Shown: positions 51,415 through 61,376, counted from the first letter of the stretch. The stretch: 64,000 nucleotides of DNA from JAJCYL01 sp040222875 (GCA_040222875.1 JAVKCG010000005.1:333913-397912); one strand, 5' to 3'. Made by a program: numbers and translations. Notes: generated by a model from the letters alone, not told the origin.

Positions 51415-51517
51415 CTCTCTAATGCTCTAATTATCAGTGGTATAAAAAATAAAATAACGGCCTCAGGGATGAAACCGTCTCGTGTAAGTTTTGAATTATT
51501 TAATTATTCTGTGGCTA

Positions 51518-51549
51518 CAAAGATAGATTTTTCAATAGCTTTTTACAAA
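51518..51549 (-). promoter_or_regulatory. Promoter of greA-HIT
   Basis: On the minus strand, TTTG (51549-51546), a 20-bp spacer and TATCTTTG (51525-51518), an exact -7 box of the Bacteroidota form. The leader to the greA ATG would be about 95-100 nt. Confidence 0.5.
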
Positions 51550-51618
51550 TTACCGACCAACTGCATAATATGATTTGAGCTTAAATATTGATTACCTTAA
51601 AAAAATTGACCTGAAGAA

Positions 51619-51924
51619 ATGATTTTATATAATGTTACTGTAAATATTGAAGCTGATGTAGAATCTGAATGGATGGACTGGATGAAGAATTCCCACATTC
51701 CGAAAGTAATGGCCACTGGACAGTTCCTAGACTATAAAATTTTCAAATTGCTGAATGAAGAAGAGGGGGGTGGAACAACATATTCTATTCAATATTTTGC
51801 AAAGTCATTAAATGAGCTGAACCATTATTTTGCTGAGTTCGCTCCGGCCCTGGTACAAGAGCATCTTGATAAATACAAAGACAAGCATGTGGCCTTTAGA
51901 ACAGTTTTGGAGGCCGTTGTTTAA
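51619..51924 (+). CDS. DUF4286 family protein
   Basis: 101 residues, small soluble alpha-beta protein. MILYNVTVNIEADVESEWM and WMKNSHIPKVMATGQFLDYK match the DUF4286 family of Bacteroidota, which resembles ferredoxin-like monooxygenase-fold proteins. Function unknown. Its stop and the stop of the convergent SDR gene overlap by 3 bp (shared TTAA). Confidence 0.85.
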   Translation: MILYNVTVNIEADVESEWMDWMKNSHIPKVMATGQFLDYKIFKLLNEEEGGGTTYSIQYFAKSLNELNHYFAEFAPALVQEHLDKYKDKHVAFRTVLEAVV

Positions 51925-52898
51925 GAGGATGGCAGTAATCCAAACCAATTAACAGTATCGAAAATGGTTTTTTCCAACGGTCTCACAGTATAAGCTAAAT
52001 CTTGAATTGCCTTATCAAAACTGATATTAGGATTGCAATTTTTAATGATATCAAGGCTTTCTTGAGTGTAAAGGGGCTGATTTTGTGTCATCCAGGCTTG
52101 AAACCTCACGAATGGAACACCTAAACCAGCCATCCAAAATGGAGTGGTGACCCTGGGAATTTTAGATTCGGTATTTTCAGAGATAAGTTGGGCAATCTGC
52201 TTGTTGGTTGCATAATGTCCAGACAAGATGTAAGCCTCACCTGCCCTGCCCTTAATTAATGCTCCAATGGCACCTTGAACAACGTCCCTGACATCGACCC
52301 AATTAAAACCACCTGGGATTAAGGCCGGAATTTGATTTCTGGCATAGCGCTGCACCATTTGGCCGGTCAGTGAGGGCCCATGATCTTCCGGGCCGATAAC
52401 AGCCGTCGGACACAGCACAATTGTTTGTAAATCCGGTGAGTTGGCTTCTAAAACTAACTGTTGTGACTCTGCTTTTGATGCACCATATGTAAAAGGAATC
52501 AGGCTGTGTAAGTCCCTGTTCTCATCAAGTTTTTCGCTTTGAGGCCAGGGATTGAAAGCATCAATCGAACTAAAATGAATCAATTTAGAGACTCCATTTT
52601 TTAAACATGAGTTAATGATGTTTTGGGTTCCCTGAACATTAACTTCCCTGAGTTTTGACTGATGTCTCAAGCTATCTATTGAGATAAATGCAGCCAGGTG
52701 AAAAATAGCATCAATACCCCTACAGAGTTTATCTGTGTCATTTTGGTCAGTAACACTGCCATTTATAACCTCTAAATTTTCATTAAGTGTACTTTTCTTA
52801 GAATGTTGCAATACCCTGACTTCATGGCCTTGCGCCAAAAGCATTTCGCAAAGGTTGTATCCAATGTGACCACTAGCCCCGGTTACGGCTATTCTCAT
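51921..52898 (-). CDS. NAD-dependent epimerase/dehydratase (extended SDR)
   Basis: 325 residues. The Rossmann motif is TGASGHIGYNL (residues 6-16), and the catalytic YxxxK is in PFTYGASKAE with Ser in HFSSIDAF. The middle portion VDVRDVVQGAIGAL is typical of dihydroflavonol-reductase-like extended SDRs. The substrate is unknown. Its ATG overlaps the stop of the upstream TPR membrane protein (ATGA), making it the last gene of the plsC-gatC-TPR-SDR operon. Confidence 0.87.
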   Translation of the reverse strand: MRIAVTGASGHIGYNLCEMLLAQGHEVRVLQHSKKSTLNENLEVINGSVTDQNDTDKLCRGIDAIFHLAAFISIDSLRHQSKLREVNVQGTQNIINSCLKNGVSKLIHFSSIDAFNPWPQSEKLDENRDLHSLIPFTYGASKAESQQLVLEANSPDLQTIVLCPTAVIGPEDHGPSLTGQMVQRYARNQIPALIPGGFNWVDVRDVVQGAIGALIKGRAGEAYILSGHYATNKQIAQLISENTESKIPRVTTPFWMAGLGVPFVRFQAWMTQNQPLYTQESLDIIKNCNPNISFDKAIQDLAYTVRPLEKTIFDTVNWFGLLPSS

Positions 52899-55867
52899 TC
52901 TTCATCAATTACTGGGAATTCGAAATTCTCGAATTTTTTTATTTCATCCTCCAAGAGCTTTTCAAATTGCCTGAATTCTTGTTCGGGAACTAAATCAAAC
53001 AATCTCACCAGCTCCTCCCTAGCATAATTTGAAAGCCCCACATTTATCGATTGAAGAATGTATGCTTTAGTCAATCTGGAGGAGTAAGGGTTTACTTCAA
53101 TAGCACTCAATAAGATTTGATAGGCCTTGTCATCATCATTTCGAATTTCTTTGAAATACTTGCTGGCAATAATAACCTGTGCCCCCTCGAACGGATTATT
53201 CATCCCGAGATTTAAAAAGTACGCATCAGATTTTTGATTTTGTGCATCCCAATTGACTTTAATATCAATAGAATCGTTTAGGGTAGTGATTGGCAAAACA
53301 TCGTCTGCGATTTGATATAGCGCCAACTTATTAGAAGTTGCTCTCCATAAACCCTCATTTCTTGTGTCTTCAGATAATTGCTCAATGAGCCCTTTAGCAT
53401 CTGAATAATTCCCCTGTTTGATCGATATATCTATTAACGTGGATAGTGCAGCCAATGCGATCTGTTGGTCTGAAATCGATTCGAAGAGAATATTCAAGGA
53501 TTCCCCTACAAAAGATTGTGGCCGATATCTTATTGCCTGATATTTATTAAGGTCACTTCCAGATAATAATTCTATAAAAGGGCCATTAAGTGCAAGCATC
53601 ATGTCTTTACTGACGTCTGATGAATCAGAAGAATAAATATCTTCCCAAATTTTCAATGATCCTGAAATTTCACCAGCTTCTGCTAAAGCAATCGCCAGGT
53701 TTACCCTGGCATCTGGATAATTTTCTGACAACGCTCTTCTGAAAAAATCAACGGCCAACATTGAAGCGTCTTGCTCCAATGCCAATACCCCCAATAAATG
53801 ATTGTAATAGCCAGACTTTTGTGGATCGTCTTGCAGTACATCCAAACCTCTAAATGCCCCATTCACATTGCCTTGGCTGTACTGGAGTATAGATTTTAGA
53901 AAAGCCAGTGATGACGAAAAATTCCCATTCGCCTGATTTTTCCGATAACTGTCTATGGCGTCAATGGTTTTCTGCCGTGGATACCTTAAATGAGCAAAGC
54001 CCTGATTATAAATAAATGCAAATGAATGTAAATCGAGAGCACCGCTCACAGGGCCCTCTAAGGGTTCCTGAAGCCAAAAACCTGTATTGTTACTGTAGGC
54101 CAATAGGTTGGCCTTGATTGGTACAAAACTGGCATTTCGATAAGCCAGAATGAGGCTATCCCGATCCAAATCAATTTTATTCCTCGTAAGAACATCAACA
54201 ATATTGGTGTTGTTAGTCCTTCGCCCAGATTCTGTATTATCACCCAGCTCCATATAGTAAACTGCAGAATCGAGAAAGTTTGTACCCTTATAATGCAATC
54301 CCAGGTTATTGTAAATTTTATCGCTGTTGGGAAATCTTTTTACACCTTCCTGGAGCGTAAAAAGCGCATCAAAGAACAGGTGATCCTCATTTTGGGCGTT
54401 TGCAAGGTTGATAAAGGCAAATTCAGAGGGGTTTTTGAGGGTAGCATTTTTAAATCTGGAAATAGCCCCATCCAGATCATTATCCTGTATAGCTAATTCG
54501 GCCATACTATAGTTCGATCTGTGATTATTGTACCCAAATATTGAACCTCTTCTGTAGTACTCTTTAGCAAGAAAGAAATTAGCCTCGTTCGTATATGTGT
54601 TGCCTAACCCGTTGTAATAGCCGGCAATTGCCTGATTCAAGGCCGCCTGGTTACTTAAAAAATAAAGTGCCGCTGCAGCCACAAGGCCACCAATGTTGGC
54701 AGATATGTAAGGCATGTTGGCCTCACGATAAGCTATTTTAAATACCGCAAGCCCTTGGCTCAGAGGAGTGATAAAATTGGAAATCACATAAAGAAAAAAC
54801 AGAACGCCGAAACCAACGTGGCTAAAGATGATAACATCTTCAAAAGCTTCCATTGTGGGATCATTGGCTGTGTATGCATTGTATCCTATTGTGGCGAAAC
54901 AGATAACACCCAAAACCAGATAGAGATAACCACCTATCGGCCTGAAAGTGAAAATGTTGCCGTACAAAATCTCCCTTTTTTGGAATCCCCACAGCCCAAT
55001 TATTGCTGAAATTGGGAGCAAAATGAAGGCTTCAACATACAAGATATCCCAATCAATAACAGAGGCATTTCTTAGGTATACCAAAATGACGTTAGCCAGG
55101 TAGATTAGGCTCAAAACGATAAAATGGGTTAGGCCATTTTTGCCTCTTTGAATTGCCGAACCTGATGCCAGATAAAGAATAAAGTAAACTACCTCATGCG
55201 AAACTATGAGGATGAAAATAATACTGATCACAACTGGGGCAACAAACCCGTAACTAATTAAGAAATAGAAGGGGTTGTAGACATTAGAAAATAGGGCAAT
55301 CACCAAAGCAATCAGACTAAGTGCAAGGGCAAAACTTAACAGTCTAAACCCAAGGCTGAGATAAGTCTTAATAGCGTGGAAATAATAACTAAGTGGCAAG
55401 ATCAGGCCTAAAACGATTATTAAAAATGTATTGTCAATCCAACCAAAAATTGCCAATTGTTCAAATCTGAAACTCACAAAAACAAAGCACAGACCAGTCA
55501 TTACTACTAAATACCAGACTCTTGAGAAATACGTGGAAAGCGCTAACAAAAAAACAAGACCAACAGTGAAAACTGCCAAGAATATATATCCGCTTAGCGG
55601 CGTAATTTGATGACCGCTGCCCTCATAAAATTGATTAATGAGATAGTTTTCAGCCGTTAGATCAAACTGAAACAGGCCTACATTTACTGACCTAAAAGGC
55701 ACCTGAACAGTTTCCAGGGAGCTTGTAACAAGCCAGTCAAGCACATTGTTTTCTGCCCTGAAAATGAATATTGCACTGCTTATAAAAACGATACTTAAGA
55801 GCCCAAGCAGAACATAATAAAGTTTTCGCTGCTGCGGATACCAATCTTCCAGTAAATTATTGATCAT
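52895..55867 (-). CDS. Large multi-pass membrane protein with periplasmic or cytoplasmic TPR domain
   Basis: 990 residues. The N-terminal 430 residues hold about ten to eleven hydrophobic helices. The rest is helical repeat of TPR type (about 430-970; LGNTYTNEANFFLAKEYYRR, YNNLGLHYKGTNFLDSAVYY). No enzymatic motif is visible. It overlaps gatC by 4 bp at its start and the SDR gene by 4 bp at its end, so it is expressed with them. Cytophagales genomes often encode such proteins, but I know of no assigned role. It may be an envelope scaffold. Confidence 0.75.
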   Translation of the reverse strand: MINNLLEDWYPQQRKLYYVLLGLLSIVFISSAIFIFRAENNVLDWLVTSSLETVQVPFRSVNVGLFQFDLTAENYLINQFYEGSGHQITPLSGYIFLAVFTVGLVFLLALSTYFSRVWYLVVMTGLCFVFVSFRFEQLAIFGWIDNTFLIIVLGLILPLSYYFHAIKTYLSLGFRLLSFALALSLIALVIALFSNVYNPFYFLISYGFVAPVVISIIFILIVSHEVVYFILYLASGSAIQRGKNGLTHFIVLSLIYLANVILVYLRNASVIDWDILYVEAFILLPISAIIGLWGFQKREILYGNIFTFRPIGGYLYLVLGVICFATIGYNAYTANDPTMEAFEDVIIFSHVGFGVLFFLYVISNFITPLSQGLAVFKIAYREANMPYISANIGGLVAAAALYFLSNQAALNQAIAGYYNGLGNTYTNEANFFLAKEYYRRGSIFGYNNHRSNYSMAELAIQDNDLDGAISRFKNATLKNPSEFAFINLANAQNEDHLFFDALFTLQEGVKRFPNSDKIYNNLGLHYKGTNFLDSAVYYMELGDNTESGRRTNNTNIVDVLTRNKIDLDRDSLILAYRNASFVPIKANLLAYSNNTGFWLQEPLEGPVSGALDLHSFAFIYNQGFAHLRYPRQKTIDAIDSYRKNQANGNFSSSLAFLKSILQYSQGNVNGAFRGLDVLQDDPQKSGYYNHLLGVLALEQDASMLAVDFFRRALSENYPDARVNLAIALAEAGEISGSLKIWEDIYSSDSSDVSKDMMLALNGPFIELLSGSDLNKYQAIRYRPQSFVGESLNILFESISDQQIALAALSTLIDISIKQGNYSDAKGLIEQLSEDTRNEGLWRATSNKLALYQIADDVLPITTLNDSIDIKVNWDAQNQKSDAYFLNLGMNNPFEGAQVIIASKYFKEIRNDDDKAYQILLSAIEVNPYSSRLTKAYILQSINVGLSNYAREELVRLFDLVPEQEFRQFEKLLEDEIKKFENFEFPVIDEE

Positions 55868-56160
55868 TTAGTCCTTGTCTTGATCACTTTAGGAACCAAA
55901 AAGAAATTCTGGTCATGATTAGGCGCTAATTTGAGGGCATCAGCCTTCGTGAGCGAATTTGTGGCCTTATCCTCTCTGATGTTGTTTATTTCTGCAGACA
56001 TATGCGTGAGCGGCTCAACTCCATCAGTATCAATCTCATCCAAGCGCTCAACCCAGGTTAGGATATCACTTAAATCTTTTAATAAAGACTCTTGCTTCTC
56101 AGGCTTAACCTCCAACCTTGCTAAATGTGCGATCTTCTGTAATGTCTCCTTTGTTATTTG
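55864..56160 (-). CDS. gatC: Asp-tRNA(Asn)/Glu-tRNA(Gln) amidotransferase subunit C
   Basis: 98 residues from the ATG at 56160 (MQITKETLQKIAHLARLEVK), the usual GatC start; a longer frame upstream is not homologous. HMSAEINNIREDKA and FFLVPKVIKT are typical. GatC stabilises the GatAB complex that converts misacylated Glu-tRNA(Gln) or Asp-tRNA(Asn). gatA and gatB are not in the window. The gene begins 56 bp inside the end of the plsC-like gene and ends in a 4-bp overlap with the TPR membrane protein. Confidence 0.93.
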   Translation of the reverse strand, partial: QITKETLQKIAHLARLEVKPEKQESLLKDLSDILTWVERLDEIDTDGVEPLTHMSAEINNIREDKATNSLTKADALKLAPNHDQNFFLVPKVIKTRTK

Positions 56161-56890
56161 CATTTGGGTGATGCTTCTGCAATTCGTCTGCAATAATATC
56201 AAAAACCTGTTGGCTTAATTGATCCATCGTCTCAATTGTATACGCAGAAGTTTCTATGGGCTCATGATAAATGATCTTTAAAGATCGATAACTCGGAAGT
56301 AGCCGGCCGTCGTCTTCAAGAAAATGAAAGTTGTACGGCATGGTTACAGGCACAATTGGCACCTTGCACTCAATAGCCGTTTTGAATGCACCCGGTTTGA
56401 ATGCCACCATATTAGGCGCATCAGTCGTAATTATGCCTCCTTCCGGGAAGATCATTAAACTCAATCCCATTTCTAAAGTTTCTCGAGACAAAAGGTAGGT
56501 TTGATACCTGCTTTTCAACTTTCCCCGGTCAACCAAAATGTGCAATTTTTTATACATGTAGCCAAAAAATGGAACTTTTGACATGGACGACTTCCCAACA
56601 AACTTGAAGGGAATTGGAGTAAGACCAACCAGCGGAATGTCCATATAAGAAAAGTGATTGGCACAGAATATATAAGTGTTTTTGGGGTCTAACTTTGATC
56701 GGAATTCCCTTTTAACTGGCACAAAGCACAAAAAGAAAAACATCCGAGCCCACAAGTGATTTAACCAGACTCCGGCCTTGTGCCATGATTTCCGTTGAAT
56801 TAAAAGCAGAAAGAATGGGGATAATAAAAGGAAAAGGCCACCAAAAATTGAGAGGCAATAAATAGAGTACAGCCTCCTGAGAAAGGTCAT
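56105..56890 (-). CDS. plsC: 1-acyl-sn-glycerol-3-phosphate acyltransferase (PlsC family)
   Basis: 261 residues. One or two N-terminal membrane helices (about 8-32) are followed by the acyltransferase core with NHFSYMDIPLVG (HX4D catalytic motif), the substrate motif FPEGGIIT and VPVTMPYNF. It makes phosphatidic acid from lysophosphatidic acid at the inner membrane. Its last 56 bp overlap gatC in another frame. It is divergent from the flavodoxin-like reductase gene. Closely related acyltransferases with other acceptors cannot be excluded. Confidence 0.9.
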   Translation of the reverse strand: MTFLRRLYSIYCLSIFGGLFLLLSPFFLLLIQRKSWHKAGVWLNHLWARMFFFLCFVPVKREFRSKLDPKNTYIFCANHFSYMDIPLVGLTPIPFKFVGKSSMSKVPFFGYMYKKLHILVDRGKLKSRYQTYLLSRETLEMGLSLMIFPEGGIITTDAPNMVAFKPGAFKTAIECKVPIVPVTMPYNFHFLEDDGRLLPSYRSLKIIYHEPIETSAYTIETMDQLSQQVFDIIADELQKHHPNANNKGDITEDRTFSKVGG

Positions 56891-56923
56891 ACGCTAAAAT
56901 AGGAATTTTATATTTTCACATCC

Positions 56924-57451
56924 ATGTACATAATTATTAGTAGCACTAACAGAAGGCATGCTGTCACCTGGAAACTATGCTTAATTTATAAACGGCTTTT
57001 ATCCAAGCGTGGACTAGAAGTTGAAACTATCGATCTGCATAAATTGCCCCATGACTATTTAGCTTCCGCACTTTATGAAAACAGCGGTAAGAACCATGAT
57101 TTTAATGCTTATAGGAATCTGATGCTGAAAGCCCAAAAGTACATTTTTATTGTCCCAGAGTATAATGGATCTTTTCCCGGGGTTCTCAAAGCTTTCATTG
57201 ACGGGTTACAATTCCCTGAAACTTTTACAAATAAAAAATGTGCGTTGGTTGGCCTGTCCTCAGGTGTTCAGGGTGCAGGCCTTGCCTTGAGCCATCTAAC
57301 AGATATATTCAACTATTGCGGAATGAATGTCCTCGCTTTCAAGCCTAAATTGGCCCGGATCGAAGAGAATATGGACATGTCAGAATTAGTGCTTACAGAT
57401 CTCTACCAGCAATTACTTGAAGAGCAGGTTGAAAAATTGGTTGAGTTTTGA
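56924..57451 (+). CDS. NADPH-dependent FMN reductase family protein
   Basis: 175 residues with a flavodoxin-like fold. The FMN phosphate loop is at the N-terminus (ISSTNRRHAVTWKL) and the flavin-stacking segment is FIVPEYNGSFPGVLKAFIDG (residues about 75-94), the classical PEYN-SFPG signature. GLSSGVQGAG lies in the C-terminal third. It reduces FMN or quinones with NAD(P)H. It sits alone between the divergent plsC gene and the convergent nadE gene, whose stop is 5 bp away. Confidence 0.88.
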   Translation: MYIIISSTNRRHAVTWKLCLIYKRLLSKRGLEVETIDLHKLPHDYLASALYENSGKNHDFNAYRNLMLKAQKYIFIVPEYNGSFPGVLKAFIDGLQFPETFTNKKCALVGLSSGVQGAGLALSHLTDIFNYCGMNVLAFKPKLARIEENMDMSELVLTDLYQQLLEEQVEKLVEF

Positions 57452-57456
57452 AACAG

Positions 57457-59298
57457 TTATTCTTCATCCAACTGCCGGAGCTCTTCTTCAAATCCAGAGC
57501 TAAGTATCGGGAATCGCATCCAGGAGCGTGGGTCTACATTGAAGTCATCAAAGTGAAAAGATGGGGCTATTCGCTCTCTTTTCCATTGGTTTCTACTCCA
57601 AAGTCTGAAGAATTTCTTGATCCAGCCACTGAGTTGATCATTCGGAGAATCTTTCGCAAGTTTAACATAAACCTGTTTAGGAGAAAGTTTATCCCTTATT
57701 GCCAATCTTTCAATTTTCAATAATATTTCATACGGCATCAGATCTTTCTCATCGGTCTGCGATGTTCCCGGGGGCCTCAGTTCTGCAGTGGGTTGCAATG
57801 AGTTCACTTCTCGCAATCCAGAATAACCTAATTCGGTTTCGGCCCACTTTAACCATTGTAAAATAAAGGGTTTGTCAACCGCTGCAATTGGTGCCAAGCT
57901 TCCCGAAGTATCACCATCCATTGTGGCATAGCCAACATCGCCTTCACTACGGTTGGAGGTGGTTAAGAGTAGGCAATTTTTGATGTTGGCAATCATCCAG
58001 ATTATCGGCGATCTCGCCCTTGCTTGAATATTTTGAAGGGTTATGTCGTCAGTTTCCCAATTAAGTTCCTTACCTAATGCTGTAGCTATTTTGGCTGAGT
58101 AAGTGTTCACCTCATCATCTATGTTCCAATTGTAAAATTTGGCATTGAGAGAACTCGCCAGGTTTTGGGCTGAGTTAAATGTTGCCTCAGAGGAGTTAGT
58201 GGTTCCTTGATAAGCAGTAAACAAGATTCGGTTGACAATTTGCTTTTCAGTTAAGGCTGCATCTTTGAACACTGATTTCAGGCCTGATTTTATTAAAAAC
58301 ACTTCAATCCCCAATTGTTCAATGCATCGCCGAACCATTTCTGCAACCAAAACAGCGCATGTAGATGAGTCAGCTCCACCACTTAATGATAATACAAATC
58401 CGTTGGAACGGGATTTACGCAGATAATCGAAAAGTGCCAGCGATGCCGCTGCGGTAAATTCTTCATTTTGAGAATCAAAGTCAGATGTTAATAAGGATTC
58501 AGCATGTGACCTTGTGTTAAAGTCGATATCAACCGATACAAGATTAATATCTTCAAACGACAACCGCCTATTTCTTTGAATAAGCTCACCATGCCCAGCC
58601 AAAATAATGTCCCCATCAAAAATCATCCGACCTGATTCATTCCCCAATAGATTGGTGTAGAGATAATAACAATAGAATTTTTTGGAGCTTTCTTTAACAA
58701 GATGTTCCCTAAATGCTGCCTTCCCGAAGGCAAAATGACTGGCACTTGGGTTTAGGATTAAGTCAACTGATTTGTCTACATATTTATCTGCCGGTCGCTC
58801 CATCCTCCAGGCATCCTCACAAATCTCAAAACCCACTTTTATTCCATTAATATCAAGGTCAATATGACCAAATGGGAATTTATCATTGTTTAGTGAGAAG
58901 AACTCAACCCTATCTTTTGGCCAACTTTCAAACCACCTTGGCTCATAATGAACGCCTTCCTTGGCAAGGTGTCTTTTAGCATAAATCCCAATTATCCGAC
59001 AATCTTTGATGATAGCACAGCAGTTGTAAATTGCATTTTCAAACGCAAAAGGCAAGCCTATTACAACGCAAATAGAATCTGACTTTGGAATTATCTGCTT
59101 TAGGATGTCCAGGGATTTTTCAGGCACCCAGTCACTTAAAAACATGTCTTCACACCCATACCCTGTAATACACAATTCAGGGAGGCATAAAATATCTACA
59201 TCATCAAGTTTGGCTTTCGCTATGGCTTCGACAATGCGTGACTTGTTTCCCTTCCAGTCTAACGGAATCTGATTTAAGGATGCGCCGGCTAGTTTCAA
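57457..59298 (-). CDS. nadE: Glutamine-dependent NAD+ synthetase
   Basis: 613 residues. The start is a TTG whose product (MKLAGASLNQIPLDWKGNKS) matches the usual NadE N-terminus; no closer ATG exists. The N-terminal nitrilase-fold glutaminase has the triad Glu in LPELCITGYGCED, Lys in AKRHLAKEG and Cys in GFEICEDAW. The C-terminal synthetase has the P-loop SLSGGADSSTCAVL, plus RSPIIWMIAN and TSNRSEGDVGYAT. It amidates nicotinic acid adenine dinucleotide using glutamine. It lies 57 bp downstream of rnc on the same strand. Confidence 0.96.
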   Translation of the reverse strand: MKLAGASLNQIPLDWKGNKSRIVEAIAKAKLDDVDILCLPELCITGYGCEDMFLSDWVPEKSLDILKQIIPKSDSICVVIGLPFAFENAIYNCCAIIKDCRIIGIYAKRHLAKEGVHYEPRWFESWPKDRVEFFSLNNDKFPFGHIDLDINGIKVGFEICEDAWRMERPADKYVDKSVDLILNPSASHFAFGKAAFREHLVKESSKKFYCYYLYTNLLGNESGRMIFDGDIILAGHGELIQRNRRLSFEDINLVSVDIDFNTRSHAESLLTSDFDSQNEEFTAAASLALFDYLRKSRSNGFVLSLSGGADSSTCAVLVAEMVRRCIEQLGIEVFLIKSGLKSVFKDAALTEKQIVNRILFTAYQGTTNSSEATFNSAQNLASSLNAKFYNWNIDDEVNTYSAKIATALGKELNWETDDITLQNIQARARSPIIWMIANIKNCLLLTTSNRSEGDVGYATMDGDTSGSLAPIAAVDKPFILQWLKWAETELGYSGLREVNSLQPTAELRPPGTSQTDEKDLMPYEILLKIERLAIRDKLSPKQVYVKLAKDSPNDQLSGWIKKFFRLWSRNQWKRERIAPSFHFDDFNVDPRSWMRFPILSSGFEEELRQLDEE

Positions 59299-59355
59299 TT
59301 TAAGTTTTTGATTTATAGCGGCAAAAATCGAAAAGGAGAACCGAAATGCTTAGGA

Positions 59356-60102
59356 TCAGTTAAGATTTAATAATTCACACGATTTCTGGGCCGCATCTTG
59401 TTCGGCTTTTTTCTTACTCAAGCCATACCCTGTACCTAATGGCTCTTCTTCAAGCATCACTTGGGCAGTGAACCTCTTTGTATTGTTTTCTTCTTTTATA
59501 CCAACGATTTCAAACCGTAGGTCCCGATTAGATTTTTGGGCCCACTCGATAATTTTACTTTTGAAGTTGGGATTGTTCTCTATTATCTCCTCAATATCAA
59601 AATGCGGGATGATCAATTTTTTAATGATGAACTTACGGCAGGTCTTAAAATTCTTGTCTAAAAATACTGCACCAATCAAAGCCTCAAGTGTATCTCCAAA
59701 CAACGATTTTGGCGAAATTGAGCCTCTTGATGAGTTGTCATATTGAACCATTGAAGCGAGTCCAATTTTTTTAGATAGCCGGTTCATAGTTTCTCTATTT
59801 ACCAACCTCGATCTGATTTCTGTAAGAAACCCTTCACTTTTGTAAGGGTATTTGCAAAATAAATATTCGGCCACCACAGCGCCTAAAATAGCATCACCAA
59901 GATATTCAAGCCGTTCATTCGATTCCTTAATGCCTTTGTCATTCTCTTCAGCAACCGACGTGTGCCTCATTGCCAATTTGTATAACTGCAGGTTGCCAGG
60001 CCAATTACCAGTGATGGTGTAAAGGCTGTCCGCAAGATTGCGGTCACTCCGTGAATAAAAATGTAATATTTTAGTTAACCACTTGCTTACTATACCTGTC
60101 AT
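59356..60102 (-). CDS. rnc: Ribonuclease III
   Basis: 248 residues. The RNase III signature is NERLEYLGDAILGAVVAEYLF (residues about 61-81) with the catalytic acidic residues; a second Glu/Asp set lies in GDTLEALIGAVFLDK. The C-terminal double-stranded RNA-binding domain (about 175-246) ends KKKAEQDAAQKSCELLNLN. It processes rRNA and other duplex RNAs. Its ATG shares one base with the fabF stop (TAATG), the conserved acpP-fabF-rnc order. Confidence 0.97.
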   Translation of the reverse strand: MTGIVSKWLTKILHFYSRSDRNLADSLYTITGNWPGNLQLYKLAMRHTSVAEENDKGIKESNERLEYLGDAILGAVVAEYLFCKYPYKSEGFLTEIRSRLVNRETMNRLSKKIGLASMVQYDNSSRGSISPKSLFGDTLEALIGAVFLDKNFKTCRKFIIKKLIIPHFDIEEIIENNPNFKSKIIEWAQKSNRDLRFEIVGIKEENNTKRFTAQVMLEEEPLGTGYGLSKKKAEQDAAQKSCELLNLN

Positions 60103-61352
60103 TAAGCCACTTTTCGGAAGATAATCGAGGTATTATGACCTCCAAAACCAAATGTGTTGCTTAAGGCTACGTTGACTTCCCGTTGTTGGGCTTTGTTAAA
60201 AGTTAGGTTAAGATTAGAGTTGATATTTTCGTCGTCGGTAAAATGGTTGATTGTAGGGGGTACTAAATTATGCTTCATGGCCATTATGCATGCGATGCCC
60301 TCAATGGCTCCAGCAGCACCTAATAAATGGCCGGTCATTGATTTTGTTGAACTTATATTAAGCTTAAATGCATGTTCACCAAATACGTTTTCTATGGCTT
60401 TACATTCACCAACATCTCCCAGTGGTGTGGAAGTACCATGAACATTAATATAGTCGATTGCAGTTGTTTCAATCTTTGCATCGGCCAGTGCATTCTTCAT
60501 CACAGCGGTAATACCAATGCCGTCGGGATGTGGTGCGGTAAGGTGATATGCGTCCGCTGACATGCCCCCTCCGATTACCTCTGCATATATTTTTGCACCT
60601 CTTGCTTTGGCATGCTCATACTCCTCCAGAATAATAGCTCCAGCCCCGTCGCCTAAAACAAACCCATCACGGTCTTTATCAAAAGGCCTTGAGGCTGTTT
60701 CAGGGCTGTCATTCCTTTCTGAAAGCGCCTTCATAGAATTGAAGCCACCCATGCCAGCTTCAGTAATAGCATGCTCTGATCCACCTGAAATCACTATATC
60801 AGTCATTCCAAGCCTGATGTAGTTAAAGGAGTCAATTAAGGCATTAGTAGCTGACGCACATGCCGATGTAGTTACAAAATTTGGCCCTCTGAAACCGTAT
60901 TTGATCGAAATCCAACCTGCTGCAATATCCCCGATCATTTTAGGAATAAAAAACGGATTGAACCTCGGAGTACCGTCACCTTTGGCGAAATCTGAAACTT
61001 CGTCTTGGAAATTTTTTAAACCGCCAATTCCTGATCCCCAAATAACGCCTGCCCTTCCTAAATCAATCTTTTCAAGATTAAGACCAGAATCAACAATAGC
61101 CTCATCACTTGCTATTAAAGCGAACTGAGCAAAAGGATCCATTTTCCTGGATTCCTTTCTATCAAAGTGATTGAGGGGATCGTAATTCTTTACTTCACAG
61201 GCAAACTTGGTCCTGAATTTTTCAGGGTCAAATCGGGTGATTGGAGCCGCACCGCTAACACCATTGGAGAGACCCTTCCAATATTCTTCGACATTGTTGC
61301 CGATTGGGGTAAGGGCACCTAATCCGGTGACTACGACACGTTTTAATTCCAT
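60102..61352 (-). CDS. fabF: 3-oxoacyl-[acyl-carrier-protein] synthase II
   Basis: 416 residues, full length. The catalytic triad is visible as Cys in TTSACASATNAL (about 163), His in NVHGTSTPLGD (about 304) and His in SMTGHLLGAAGA (about 341). It extends acyl chains by condensing malonyl-ACP with acyl-ACP. acpP is 24 bp upstream, and rnc overlaps its stop by one base. Confidence 0.98.
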   Translation of the reverse strand: MELKRVVVTGLGALTPIGNNVEEYWKGLSNGVSGAAPITRFDPEKFRTKFACEVKNYDPLNHFDRKESRKMDPFAQFALIASDEAIVDSGLNLEKIDLGRAGVIWGSGIGGLKNFQDEVSDFAKGDGTPRFNPFFIPKMIGDIAAGWISIKYGFRGPNFVTTSACASATNALIDSFNYIRLGMTDIVISGGSEHAITEAGMGGFNSMKALSERNDSPETASRPFDKDRDGFVLGDGAGAIILEEYEHAKARGAKIYAEVIGGGMSADAYHLTAPHPDGIGITAVMKNALADAKIETTAIDYINVHGTSTPLGDVGECKAIENVFGEHAFKLNISSTKSMTGHLLGAAGAIEGIACIMAMKHNLVPPTINHFTDDENINSNLNLTFNKAQQREVNVALSNTFGFGGHNTSIIFRKVA

Positions 61353-61376
61353 AAAGGATTTTAGCGGCTTAGAATA

